A DNA stretch of 64,000 nt from Tupaia tana (lineage: Eukaryota; Chordata; Mammalia; Scandentia; Tupaiidae): the NCBI GenBank assembly GCA_026018925.1, contig JAKSZU010000025.1:29107597-29171596 (forward strand), in the 5' to 3' direction. Position 1 is the first letter of the stretch; each line of letters starts with the position of its first letter. This document shows, in pieces, positions 21,425-31,185 of the stretch. The position numbers and the translations under genes are program-made. The notes beneath the pieces are model-generated. The model saw only the letters and a list, made by a program, of their open reading frames with translations, did not search any database and was not told the origin of the DNA.

Positions 21425-21978
21425 ATCAGACAATCTAGATATATATATAAATGAGAACTGGATATCCAGTTGCAAAAAAATGTGGCTGGACCCCCACTTC
21501 TCACCATTGACAAAAATAAGCTCAAAATGGATCAAAGATCTAAACGTAAAATCTCAAACTATAAAACTGCTGGTGGAAAACATGGGAAACTTCTGAAGGC
21601 ATTGGAGCAGGCAAATACTTCTTAAATAAGATCCCTAAAGCACAGGCAATAATCCCAAAAATAGACAAATGGGACTACATCAAGCTAAAAAACTTCTAAA
21701 CAGCAAAAGAAACAATAATTAGGGTGAAGAGACAACCCTCAGAAAGGAAGAAAACATTTGCCAACTGCTTCAGACAAGGGGATTGATAATCAGAATATAC
21801 AGGGAACTCAAGCATCTCACCCACAAAAAAAGAATAAGCCTATTAAAAAATGGGTAAATGAGCTGAACAGACAACTCTCAAAGGAAGGAATACAAATGAC
21901 TAAAAATGCTCAGCATCTATTATATAAGGGACTTGCAAATCAAAACCACAATGAGATACCACTTAACCCCAGTCAGAA
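21425..21978 (+). mobile_element. L1 ORF2 C-terminal fragment
   Basis: Matches to the L1 ORF2 3' end come in order: ATGGATCAAAGATCTAAACG, AAAGCACAGGCAATAATCCC, AATAGACAAATGGGACTACA, TCAAGCTAAAAAACTTCTAA, AAATCAAAACCACAATGAGA and CCCCAGTCAGAATGG. The frame is interrupted (for example AAAAACTTCTAA ends in a stop) and the element stops abruptly inside ORF2, where it joins the 3' half of a SINE. It is non-functional. Confidence 0.85.
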
Positions 21979-22057
21979 TGGTGTGCATACCCAAAATCCA
22001 GAGAGGAGAATGGAAGAGAACAGATTATGCCATGGCCATCCTTCTGGTGGGTGATTT

Positions 22058-22102
<45 letters not shown>

Positions 22103-22160
22103 TCTCTCTCTCCCCCCCCCCCTCTCTCTGGCAAGTGCATGTGGCCTATGATAAAAACAA
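21979..22160 (+). mobile_element. 5'-truncated SINE fused to L1
   Basis: Directly after the L1 phrase GTCAGAATGG comes SINE sequence starting TGTGCATACCCAAAATCC, then GAGAGGAGAATGGAAGAGAA, a (TC)n tract from about 22060 to 22130, and GCAAGTGCATGTGGCCTATG before an A-rich tail. The tRNA-like head is missing. Either the SINE inserted truncated exactly at the L1 break, or the two were joined by template switching. Confidence 0.75.
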
Positions 22161-22167
22161 AAACAAT

Positions 22168-22403
22168 TTTTTTTTTGAGAGAGAGATTTTTGCTTTAAGG
22201 GTGTGTATGCTTGCCAGAGAGACAGAATGTGAGAAATCACCCTCCAAGGGCTGGCCACACTGCCATCCCTTCTCCTCCATTCTCTTCTTGGAATCTTGGT
22301 CATGTACACACATGCACCTGGCATGAGTATGGGTCTGGAACTCAAACCATGGTCGACTATGTGGGAGTCCAGTGACATAACTATTATGCCACCTGCTGGT
22401 CCT
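22168..22403 (-). mobile_element. tRNA-derived SINE, near full length, antisense
   Basis: On the plus strand: T-run, GAGAGATTTTTGCTTTAAGG, ATGCTTGCCAGAGAGACAGA, CCATTCTCTTCTTGGAATCT, TCAAACCATGGTCGACTATG and TATGCCACCTGCTGGTCCTG. The last phrase is the reverse complement of the CCAGCAGGTGGC start of the family. It lies tail to tail with the preceding truncated copy. Confidence 0.85.
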
Positions 22404-22435
22404 GAAAAAAAAAACAATAATAATAAAAAAGAGGG

Positions 22436-22526
22436 GCCAGCAGGTGGCATGGTGGTTAAAGGCACTAGAATCCCACATGACCAACCATGGTTCAAGTCCT
22501 AGAACTGGTGGCTTCCTTTCTCACTT

Positions 22527-22558
<32 letters not shown>

Positions 22559-22605
22559 GGCAAGTTGGAAAATAATAATAATAAAGTTAAAATTAAAAAA
22601 AAAAA
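22436..22605 (+). mobile_element. SINE with intact head and internal deletion
   Basis: This copy shows the promoter best: GGGCCAGCAGGTGGCATGGT starts it, with the A-box-like TGGCATGGTGG at about 22446 and the B box GGTTCAAGTCC at about 22489. After GAACTGGTGGC the body is deleted straight to TTTCTCACTTTCCCTCTCTC, with a (TC)n tract to about 22556 and an A/AAT-rich tail. About 90 bp of the usual body are missing. Confidence 0.85.
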
Positions 22606-22845
22606 GACATCTTTTTCTCTTATGTTTCACTGGTGAAAATAAAAAGAAAATAATTTATTCTCAAGGTTATTTTCTGAAAGCTCTCAGGCTGAAGATGGAG
22701 AGGAGGTGGCAGGCAGGAATAAAGGAAGCCCGTGAGATTGAAGAAAATAGAAAGTGAGACTTTGTAAGGGCATAAGCTGGATAAACAAGAACAGTAAAAA
22801 AAAATTATTTTAGCAAGAACAAGGACGTGCATTAAAAAAATTATG
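22606..22845. other. Short unique spacer between SINEs
   Basis: A purine-rich unique sequence; no feature was recognised. Confidence 0.4.
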
Positions 22846-23106
22846 GGAGCCAGGAGGTGGCGTGGTGGTTAAGGCCCCAGACTCCCACATGGTCGACTGC
22901 AGTTCAAGTGCTGGACCCAGCAGCTTGAAAATGACACTGAGTGTGTGTATGTGCATGCCCAAAATCCCAGAAGGAGAATGGAGGAGACGGGATTGGGGTG
23001 TGGTCATCCCTCGTGGGGGTCGTTTTTCACTCTCCCTCTCTCTGTCTGTCTCTGACAAGTGCATGCATACTATGGCAAAAATCTTTTTTTAAAAATCGCA
23101 AAAAAA
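22846..23106 (+). mobile_element. tRNA-derived SINE, full length
   Basis: GGGAGCCAGGAGGTGGCGTG opens the copy. The A box (TGGCGTGGTGG) and a slightly decayed B box (GCAGTTCAAGTGC) follow. The body includes GCATGCCCAAAATCCCAGAA and GGAGGAGACGGGATTGGGGT, then CTCTCTCTGTCTGTCTCTGA, GTGCATGCATACTATGGCAA and an interrupted A-tail. It is the best single template for the family consensus in this window. Confidence 0.9.
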
Positions 23107-23526
23107 GTCATTTTTATTAGTGGACCAATATGATACAACTTGACTCTGAGCAATCCTTTGTTGATCGTTTGACTGAGTCATTAGAGTGAAGAGACAACCT
23201 TTGAAAGGGAGAAAGCAGCCTGACCTGCAACATCCTGGCCCCGGTCAAGAACAAATGACCGAGGAAAGGTGCCCGCCCTTGCCTTAACAGTCTTCCGGCA
23301 GCCCCGTGGGTTGGGAAATCTCGGGTTCATGGGGACGTCTGGCATCAGACCCCCTGCCTTACTTAGCTGTCACTGCATTTGCCTAAATATCTTAGATCTT
23401 GAGACTTCGGTGTGAAGCTGAGAGCAAATTTGTGGATCACGGAGTTGCGGTCTTCCACACGAGTTGTCTTAACACACGTAACTCCTTTAAGCCCTGGGAC
23501 CCTCCCCTCTGCTGGGGGAATTTAGT
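23107..23526. other. Unique sequence with a short L1-like phrase
   Basis: ATTAGAGTGAAGAGACAACC at about 23179 repeats almost exactly the L1 phrase near 21718, so a short L1 scrap may be present. The rest is unassigned. Confidence 0.4.
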
Positions 23527-24182
23527 GGGGCCAGTATGACTGTGGGCGTGCTCATGCCGACCAATGGGTGTGGTTGGGCCGACTGTGGGCGTGGTTATGT
23601 CGCCTGGGGGACGTTGCTGTGCCAATTGTGGGGCATGGTCGTGCCCGTAGGACAGTGGGCATGGTCCCAGATTGTGGGTCATGGTTGCACCAACCGTGGG
23701 ACATGACTGTATCAACTGTGGAGCATGGTCGTGCTGACTGTGGGGCGTGGTCGTGCTGACTGTGGGGCGTGGTCGTGCTGACTGCAGGGCGTGGTCGTGC
23801 TGACTGGGGCGTGATCTTGCTCACTGGGGGCATGGTCGTGCTGACTGGGGCGTGATCTTGCTCACTGGGGGCGTGGTCTTGCTGACTGGGGCGTGATCTT
23901 GCTCACTGGGGGCGTGGTCTTGCTGACTGGGGGCGTGGTCGTGCTGACTGGGGCGTGATCTTGCTCACTGGGGGTGTGGTCTTGCTGACTGGGGCGTGAT
24001 CTTGCTGACTGGGGCGTGATCTTGCTCACTGGGGGCGTGGTCTTGCTGACTGGGGCGTGATCTTGCTCACTGGGGGCGTGATCTTGCTGACTGGGGCGTG
24101 ATCTTGCTCACTGGGGGCGTGGTCTTGCTCACTGGGGCGTGATCTTGCTCACTGGGGGCGTGGTCTTGCTGACTGGGGGCTG
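23527..24182. repeat. 20/21-bp minisatellite, about 31 units
   Basis: Units follow GTGRTCTTGCTSACTGGGG(G)C. In the right half, ATCTTGCTCACT and GTCTTGCTGACT types alternate, giving a 41-42-bp dimer. The left third (23527-23740) is much more diverged, while the right two thirds are nearly homogeneous. This indicates recent expansion from the right side of an older array. Confidence 0.93.
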
Positions 24183-24839
24183 GGGAGTCCCCATGCCTGC
24201 CCACTTCGGCTTGGAGAGGTTTACCTGGGGACACGGAGTCCTCGAGACACTGCGATTGGCTTTGGCCCACCACAGTTGTGTACGTGACTTAGTTTTACCT
24301 GGATTTTGATGACCACTTGCTAGGAAAACAGTGAAGAAGTTTCCTGAAACTGGTCCCAGAATCTCATTTGGACTGGATCCATTTCTGGACATCCCTCTTG
24401 CTTTTCCCCAGTAGTTGCTTAGACATTATTCAAGTAGGGAGCATCAGGTGCATCAGCGGGAGGAAGAGAGCCCAAGTGCTGTCCATGCTCCGCGGTTGCT
24501 GAGCTGTCTGCCGGTCAGTTCAAAAAGCACTTGAGAGACGTATGGGATATTTAAGGTAATTTTTCAGGGAGACAAGCTAAGGCCTATTGAAGTTAAATGA
24601 GGCGAGTAAGGAGCCCTCTTTCCTGACAGAGCCGGAATTGGAACTGGGTTGCTCCTGGGTCTCCCACTCGCTCATTAGCAGGTGTCCGTACCCGTCCTTG
24701 CATCACCTGCTCATACTGGAAACAGCGTTTACTTCACCAAGAAGTTCTGAGGGAATGGAAGGTTTAGACTCGATGATGGAAGAGGAGCACTGAGGCCCTC
24801 TCCCAGGCACGCACAAGGAAGTTTTCTGCCATCTTGTCT
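24183..24839. other. Unique non-coding sequence
   Basis: No gene or classified repeat was recognised. Confidence 0.4.
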
Positions 24840-25050
24840 CCAGGGATCAGTAAACCACAGCTTATGGGTCAAACTCAGCTCCTGTGTGTCTTCGTCAATA
24901 GAGTCTTATTGGCACACGGGCATGCCACGTTACATACCCCAGAGGGCTGCCTCTGTCTTCCCGCTGTACGTAGACCGTGTGTGGCAGGGCCGCATGGCCT
25001 CCAGCCCGGAATACTTAGGCACGGTCCCTGTCTTATCTCATCACCAAGTG
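24840..25050. mobile_element. hAT-Charlie-type DNA transposon relic
   Basis: CAGGGATCAGTAAACCACAG, CTTATGGGTCAAACTCAGCT, AATAGAGTCTTATTGGCACA and CGGGCATGCCACGTTACATA follow the order of a common mammalian non-autonomous hAT element (the 'cag-ggtcggcaaac ... ttttattggaacacagcc' type). It is old and internally diverged. The family name is not certain. Confidence 0.55.
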
Positions 25051-25300
25051 GCTAACAGGTATCTGAGACGGCAGTGTGACAGAGAAATAGGGCTTTGCTC
25101 AGCTCCCAGTGTGGAGGGCCGGGTCCAACTTCTGGCGAGGCTGCAGCATGGCGGAGGGCAGGGCTCCCGTGGAGCAGAGCGTGGTCTGCACCCACGTGCC
25201 TTCTCTCTGTGATCTCCTTCCCTCCACTAAACACCCACCCAGAGCTCAGCCATGGCCCTGCCCCAAACACCCATCACTGATCTCTTCCCGGAGGCCCCAC
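25051..25300. other. Unique sequence
   Basis: No gene was recognised. The end of this stretch may be part of a MaLR-like LTR that the following SINE split; the evidence is a GGCCCCACTT phrase on both sides of the SINE. Confidence 0.3.
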
Positions 25301-25538
25301 TTGTTTTTTCTGGTTCTGCTGTAAGGTGTGTACACTCTAGAGAGACAGAGAGGGCAAGTATGCAAGGATCCCTCGGAGATGGCCATGCCACACTCCCTTC
25401 TCCACTTTCCTCTCAGGATTTGGGGCACACATGCACACGTGCCCAACATGGTTTTCAAGCTGCTGGGTCCGGAACTTGAGCCAAGTATTCCACCGTGTGG
25501 GATCCAGTGCCTTAACTTCCAGCCACCTGTTGGCCCAA
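25301..25538 (-). mobile_element. tRNA-derived SINE, antisense, diverged
   Basis: On the plus strand: CTGTAAGGTGTGTACACTCT, AGAGAGACAGAGAGGGCAAG, ACACTCCCTTCTCCACTTTC, CTCTCAGGATTTGGGGCACA, GGAACTTGAGCCAAGTATTC and CCAGCCACCTGTTGGCCC. GGCCCCACTT before it and AGCCCCACCT after it may be a decayed target-site duplication. Confidence 0.75.
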
Positions 25539-27271
25539 AGCCCCACCTCCTGACATCATAATCAGATTAAACTTCTACTCTCTTAATTCTGTTACAATGG
25601 CCGAATGCATTAATTTTAAGGGAATGTATCTAAACTAACCCCTTATGGAAAAAAATTTTCAAATTCTGCGTTAGCTGACATTTAGCTGACATTAGAGTTC
25701 TAAGTTTATATTCTTTAGTAAGTTTCATCTTCCTAATAGATGATGATTTATGGTGGAAATGTTAATCGAATCCAGAATCCAAAAGTTCAAGTGTTTCTAC
25801 TGAACTGACACCTGAATATACCAAATTTAGGTCTCACAGAACAAATTCAAAACAAGGTTGAGCTATCTAGCTATCAGCTATACCACACCACCTTTTTAAA
25901 GCTTTTTTTTTATTCTACCACAAAACAAGAAATACAGCCTTGTGAGCAGCTCAATAAGCCGAAGTATGATGAATGAACAATCAAGGGTTACATACATATT
26001 TGTAGAATATTCCTGATGATTTGAATTCGACCTAAATCCAGCCATTCTTCATGTGTTAGTTCTTACTACAATTGTACAGAAATAACTGCAATCATGTTTT
26101 CTTCTCTTAGAGACCTTTGCTTACATTTCTGCTTGCACACATTGAAACAAAAAGGTACACAAGGAAAAACACACGCTGGATGTCAGCTGAGTTTAACTTG
26201 CTTTTACCCATGGTTGGGGCTGGTTCTTTTGGCTCATGGATGTCACAGAATTAAAACCAGACAAAGCAAAAATCAGCTGCTAATGCAGACAGGGCCACAG
26301 AGAACGGGAGGCTCACATCTGAGCAGCACCCACGTTACCTGAGAGGTGCTCTCCGGAGATCAGTTCCCATTTGTCATAAAGGAGCCGTGCTGCCCAGGGG
26401 CTGCCCAGCTAGGACTCTAAGCCCACCTTCTTCCATGTCCCGTGTTATCCGAGCAAGTTTGTAGGCCCGTGCGGCCAGCAGGAGGAGAGAGGAGTGTGGG
26501 TGTTGCATGAGGGCGGACCTGGGGAGAAGCAAAATGCCCTCTTCACGCTGCCATTGCCTCACCCAGAGGGGTTAGAAGGAGGAGAGGCTCTGGGGATGAC
26601 GGGGTCCTGAGCCACTGCAAAGTTGGCTGCCTGTTAAATCTCCCGTCAGAGAGAGGATGAACAAGAAACAGGTCTCTGCCATGCTGAGCCTCGACCGGGG
26701 CTCCTCTATCACTGCAGCAAACATGAATCGGTGTGCTAACCCCAATTCTATGTCCTCCCCCATGGCTCCTCCCCAAATCACCTGTCCCTGGGCATGGCAC
26801 TCGCCCCTGCAGGGTGACCCTCTTTGAATGGATACTTCTTCATGATCTGGAGTCGTTCTGCTCCTGTTTCATCAGAATGACACAATTTCAGGACCAAAGG
26901 AGATTATGAAAATTATGGTCAGACAAGAAATCTGAGGTTCATGAATAATGATTTGACCACGGTCCTAAGGCCAGTGGGTAGTGTACTTGCTTGGGATCTG
27001 GGGCATCTGGATCCCCCAGAGTCTCTGCTGCCCTATTATCCCCTCTCCACAACAGACATTCCTAGGTCATGCGTGTTCATACTCAGACTTACATTAGCTC
27101 TTGAAGTTGGGGGATGTGACATCAGCAGTCGGGCCAGAGCAGGCCTGTGTGGACGCTTCTGCTGGAAAGTCACCTGCAAGCAGGACTTTCCAAACAGGTG
27201 TATGAGGGAGGTAAATGCAGCTGCTGGTGTTGTGGTCGGGTACGTAAACTGGCAAATAAGCATTTTCTGTC
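25539..27271. other. Unique, partly AT-rich sequence
   Basis: No gene was recognised. The stretch around 25.6-26.1 kb is AT-rich and the rest mixed. A 211-codon open frame at 26941-27576 (+) runs through the U2 pseudogene and a SINE, so it cannot be a real coding sequence. Confidence 0.5.
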
Positions 27272-27288
27272 CCCACAAGCACTTACGT
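27272..27288. repeat. 17-bp target-site duplication, left copy
   Basis: CCCACAAGCACTTACGT occurs here and identically at 27326-27342, immediately flanking the U2-derived insert. Confidence 0.95.
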
Positions 27289-27325
27289 ACTACACTTGAT
27301 CTTAGCCAAAAGGCCGAGAAGCGAT
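27289..27325 (-). pseudogene. 3'-truncated U2 snRNA retropseudogene
   Basis: Read on the minus strand, the insert begins ATCGCTTCTCGGCCTTTTGG and continues to GTGTAGT. It equals nucleotides 1-37 of U2 snRNA with no mismatch to the mammalian sequence as I know it. It is cut off before the branch-site-recognition stem-loop and Sm site are complete, so it cannot act as a spliceosomal RNA. There is no A-tail. The perfect 17-bp duplication on both sides shows it arrived by reverse transcription. Truncated U2 copies with the 5' end intact are a known class of snRNA pseudogene, explained by self-primed or internally primed reverse transcription. One extra base (27288) could belong to either U2 or the duplication, a 1-nt microhomology. 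Confidence 0.95.
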
Positions 27326-27344
27326 CCCACAAGCACTTACGTGA

Positions 27345-27590
27345 GTTTGCCTCTTGGCAGCTCCGTGACCTGGTGGTTAGGGCAGCTGGGTACCACACGT
27401 CCTATCCCCAGTGGCTGAGAAATGTGCCGTGTGCCCAGAAGCCTAACAGAATGAGGGACAGAGAGAAGGGATTGCTGTGGCCATTCTACCATTCCCCACC
27501 TGGGTGCTTTCTCCTCTCGCTGTCTTCCTGCCTCTCTCTGGCAAGCACATGTGCCCTCTGTCACAAAAATAAATAAGTAATAATAGATTA
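27345..27590 (+). mobile_element. Old, diverged tRNA-derived SINE
   Basis: GCTCCGTGACCTGGTGGTTA (head), GAGAGAAGGGATTGCTGTGG, CCATTCTACCATTCCCCACC, CTCTCTCTGGCAAGCACATG and TGCCCTCTGTCACAAAAATA follow the family order with many changes. It starts just after the U2 insertion site. Confidence 0.65.
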
Positions 27591-28839
27591 AAGATTACCT
27601 CTCATTTATCCCTGAAGTCTCTGTGCCAGACTCTCTCATGGGAGGTGAGTTTGTCAGGCTGAAAAACTGCAATAAGGAAACTTCCCAGAGAGATCTGCAA
27701 ATGCTCGCTAAGGGGCACGTCCTGGGTCCGAGGGTCTCCTTCAGGTAGGTCAGTTGTATGCACATCGGAATCTGGGCTGAGCTATGTCCTCGGGGCATGT
27801 CACTGGGGGCTTAGAAGAGAAGCCCAGCAGCCCGCGCTGTGTCCACGCTCGTCCTCACGAGCAGTAAGGGGCGCAGCTCTAGAGCTGAGGCTGAGCCCCA
27901 CCTGCCTCCTGAGAGTTGCTGGAGCCTCGGAGGGGAGGTCTGCTTCCCCAGCCGGCTCCTCGCCCGAGCCCCAGAACAGGCACAGGCAGGGCAGCTGGGG
28001 GACACGGCTGGTCCCTGGGGAGCAGCGGCCTTCCTGGGCCGAGCATACGGAGGCTCTCTACGGAGCTGAGCTGCCCTGCACGAAGGGCCACACCAGGAGA
28101 CAAGAATGAGCCTCTACTGGGTATCAGCCTCTCCTTGTCTCTCTCAACAGATAACTTTCCATTTTTGTGTCCTTTAAATGTTGCGTTTCTTTCCTTCCCC
28201 CTCGATTCCCTTGTTACCATTCTCATGTTTGTGAAAGAACATGGCTGTCTCACGCCATCTTGTGTTGCGACCGTGGCCAGTGAGGGGCAGTGCACTCAGT
28301 GATCAGCACGGGAGAGGCAGCTGGCAGGGCCTGCCCTTGCCCTTCCTCCTAAAGGCCTGCTCCTCCTCCTCCTCTCGCCCAGACTGTTTTCAGAGCTGGT
28401 GACATGTAAATTGGGTCTTTCCATTTTGACTAGTTATCTCTGTTCTTGCTCCTAAGGCTTTGCTCTTCTCCCTGACAGAGTAGAACTGTGACCCCACGGA
28501 GTGAGCACACCCCAGTTAGGACTCGAATTCCTTCAACTGCCCTGCACGTGGTCTCTGTCTAATAAAATGGACACGCTGATGAGCAGTGCCCGAAATGACA
28601 CTAATTTTCTTACAAAAGGTACATTCACAGAAAAAAAAAAGTCAGGTCTTCCCATTATTGTAAGCCTTTATTGGTAAATAGGTTTGCACGTGTCATGTCC
28701 CTGCTGGCTTAACTTAATGCCGTTAGAGACAGGAAATTTCTCCCGGTCTCAGGATGCAGGATGGGGGCACACACATCTCGTTAGGTTGAGGGGTAGAGTA
28801 TATTTCAATAATATGCGTTATCATAGCAGAATTCTCGAA
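27591..28839. other. Unique sequence, GC-rich 27.8-28.1 kb
   Basis: The region near 27800-28090 is GC-rich with scattered CpG, and open frames exist on both strands (138 and 128 codons). I see no domain, start context or splice pattern to support a gene. Confidence 0.4.
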
Positions 28840-29240
28840 TCATTTTCTATTGCTACGTCACAAATTACAGCAGTCACAGTTTAATACAAAACCATTATTA
28901 TCTCTCAGATCTGTGAGCCGGAGTTCTGATGGTCAGCTGCATTCTCTGTGCAGGTTCTCACAGGGCCGGGTCGTGGTCTCAGCTGGGTTGAACTCTTCAC
29001 CTGCAGGCCCCGGGAAATCCTTCCTTCCAAGCTCACTGAGGTTGGTAGGAGAATTCGGTCCCTCATGGTTGTGCACCTGAGGTCCCCGTCTTCTTGATAG
29101 TTGTGACCCAGGGACCCTCAGCTTCTGCAGGGCACCTGCACGTCCTCCATTTCAAATAAAATCCCTCTCACATTTGCATCTCTCTGACGTTTACAACCTT
29201 TTGGGGAAAACTGCCTTGATGGACCCCTGTGCTGGCCCTT
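28840..29240 (+). mobile_element. MLT1/MaLR-like LTR relic
   Basis: ATTTTCTATTGCTACGTCAC, AAATTACAGCAGTCACAGTT, TTATTATCTCTCAGATCTGT and GAGTTCTGATGGTCAGCTGC follow the 5' half of an MLT1-type LTR, with ACCTGCACGTCCTCCATTTC further on. It is strongly diverged. The right edge is uncertain. Confidence 0.5.
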
Positions 29241-30509
29241 TAAATCACCCACTCTGGTGGGCGGTCAGATAAGCAGCGCCCTCGGCAGTTGTCCACGTGC
29301 TCCAGGAGAGGAGGACACTTAACTTAGCAAAATGCTGAGCACAGGTGGTCGTGGACGTAACTCTCACTATCATTGCCTAGCTTTTTAAAAATATACAGCT
29401 ATTATAGTTCTGCATTAGCCCAAATCAGCCAGTGTTTGGAAACAGAGTCTACAGGCCCTTTTAAAGTGTGGTTACCACAAAAGTCAGACTACTGAGGACT
29501 GAACTGATTTTATCACTAGATTAAGGACTCTTAGAATATAATTATTGATTGCATTATGGAGAAAGTTTGGAGGAATTTTTAAAATGGATTCCTACGAATG
29601 TATAAAGAGAGGTAATAGACATTTTTATACAATTAGATTTTATGTATTCTTTGTATACATATAAGAACTTTGTACCACTTTTTATTTGGGGCAGGATGGA
29701 AAAAAGTATAAATTTATACCATTTAAAGAGAATGTTCAGAGTTACGTGTATTAGAGAGGGTATATATAAAAACACAGAGAGAGAGAGAGAGGATAAAGCA
29801 GAAAACCACAGAAGTAACAGACGTTTGGAAAGGCGAGTGAGCAGAGAATGCAAACGACAAGTGGAAGGGAAGAAAGAAATGACTCCCTAAACTGCCCCGT
29901 GTGCTGTTGATGGGGCTCCCGAGCTCCTTGAAGTGGATTATAAACACAGCACACGGCCTTGCTGTCTCACTTATGCAGTGCAAGCTGGGATTGGTTTTCA
30001 GTGGGATTTGCCCCCACAAAGCAGAAATATAAAGCTCGGGTGACCACTCTCGTCCTGCAGGTCACGCACAGGCACAGCTTGCCAAGGTCAGTGGGGGGAG
30101 CAACAGGGATTAGTGAGGACTGTGGCAAACTGGAGGTTCCCGTGGAAGGAGGGCAGCCTCTACTCAGCTCAAGGTAGTTCTTGTCATTTGGGAAGTCAGG
30201 TATTTTCTAGGTTCGTTTATTGTTTGTTGTTTACTTGAATTTCTTTTCCCATTTTCCATCTATGTCCAGCTATTTCCTCGTGTTTCCATAGTAGACGGAC
30301 AGAAAGAAAGGTCACATACTTGGTGCGGATTGCGTGACATGAAAGCACCTGTGCTGGTTTGGCTGGCCAGTCCAGTTTTCCTCCAGTCTCCTGGCACCCC
30401 GAGTTGGAACAACAGACTGTATGGTACTCTAATGATACGGGACAGATACTTAATCTGAAAACAGGAACGTTCTGGGGCTACACGGAGTCCCCTAGAAGCT
30501 CAGGCTAGT
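29241..30509. other. Unique sequence with a short (GA)n
   Basis: AT-rich around 29.5-29.8 kb with GAGAGAGAGAGAGAGG at about 29778. No gene or classified repeat was recognised. Confidence 0.4.
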
Positions 30510-30667
30510 CATTTGTCTGAGTGTGCCCAAGTCCCAAGAGAAGTATGAAGGAGAGGGATTGTGGTGTGGCCATCCTCCCTGGGAGGTGATTTCTTTCTTT
30601 CTGTCTGTCTATCTCTTTCTGGTGAGCACACGCACCCTATAGCAAAAAACTTCTCAAAAAAAAAAAG
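30510..30667 (+). mobile_element. SINE, head missing or strongly diverged
   Basis: GAGTGTGCCCAAGTCCCAAG, GGAGAGGGATTGTGGTGTGG, CCATCCTCCCTGGGAGGTGA, a TTTCTTTCTGTCTGTCTATC segment and GCACACGCACCCTATAGCAA come in family order, with a tail AAAAAACTTCTCAAAAAAAA. A B box was not recognised upstream. Confidence 0.75.
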
Positions 30668-31061
30668 AGTTTATTTTAATGCAGAATTTTGAAATCCATG
30701 TGTAGTTTTTTCATATATGCATTTTCCGCAAGTGTTTTGAAGATTCTCCTTGTATAAACATGACGGCAAATAGGGAGTTCATTTCGGGGTTCCCTCCTCA
30801 TGGATGGGGAGCTCACCAAGAGGTGAGAGCGGCAGACGAGATTCTTCATGTTCTGCCCAGAAAACGACTGTGCTGAGTGTTTACTCTGTCCTGTGCACCA
30901 GTAGCACACGTTGCCAGCTCTCCGCGGAGTAGAAAAGGGATGTGGGGGGTGCAGAGGGGACAGACTTGTGAAAGCCCAAGTCACCAGCCGCCCTCCCCTG
31001 TCTGCTCGGGCAGTGTGCTCTCTCGGTTCACTTCTGATAAACCCCACCTTGCACGGATATG
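30668..31061. other. Unique sequence
   Basis: No gene or repeat was recognised. Confidence 0.35.
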
Positions 31062-31064
31062 AGA

Positions 31065-31185
31065 GGCCTTCAAGAAGTGTGTGAAAAACACATACTACGT
31101 GAGAACTCTTCACAGACTTCACATTTTTTGGTACCAAAATAAGCTCATACTTTAATTCCAATTCTCCACAAACTTTTCGAAGCCC
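31065..31185. mobile_element. 121-bp MITE-like palindromic element
   Basis: Terminal inverted repeats of 23 bp lie at 31065-31087 (GGCCTTCAAGAAGTGTGTGA...) and 31163-31185 (reverse complement begins GGGCTTCGAAAAGTTTGTGG). They match at 17 of 23 positions. The 75-bp interior is AT-rich and non-coding. This fits a non-autonomous cut-and-paste transposon. The superfamily is not established; a TA-flanked mariner type is possible but no clean target duplication is visible. Confidence 0.6.

Noticed and set aside
21295-21978. Possible intact endogenous retrovirus near the LTR-like fragment
   Set aside because: Only a short MaLR-type LTR piece is present. The following coding remnant is L1 ORF2, and no gag, pol or env pattern was seen.
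22436-22520. A genuine tRNA gene, because of clear A and B boxes
   Set aside because: It lacks a foldable acceptor stem, has SINE body and tail attached, and is one of many similar copies.
23527-24182. Regular spacing of repeats suggested a CRISPR-like array
   Set aside because: Units are contiguous tandem copies with no unique spacers, and the context is mammalian.
27289-27325. A functional U2 snRNA gene
   Set aside because: Only the first 37 nucleotides are present, without the Sm site, 3' box or upstream promoter elements.
26941-27576. A 211-codon plus-strand open frame
   Set aside because: It runs through the antisense U2 insertion, both target duplications and a SINE, so it cannot be an inherited coding sequence.
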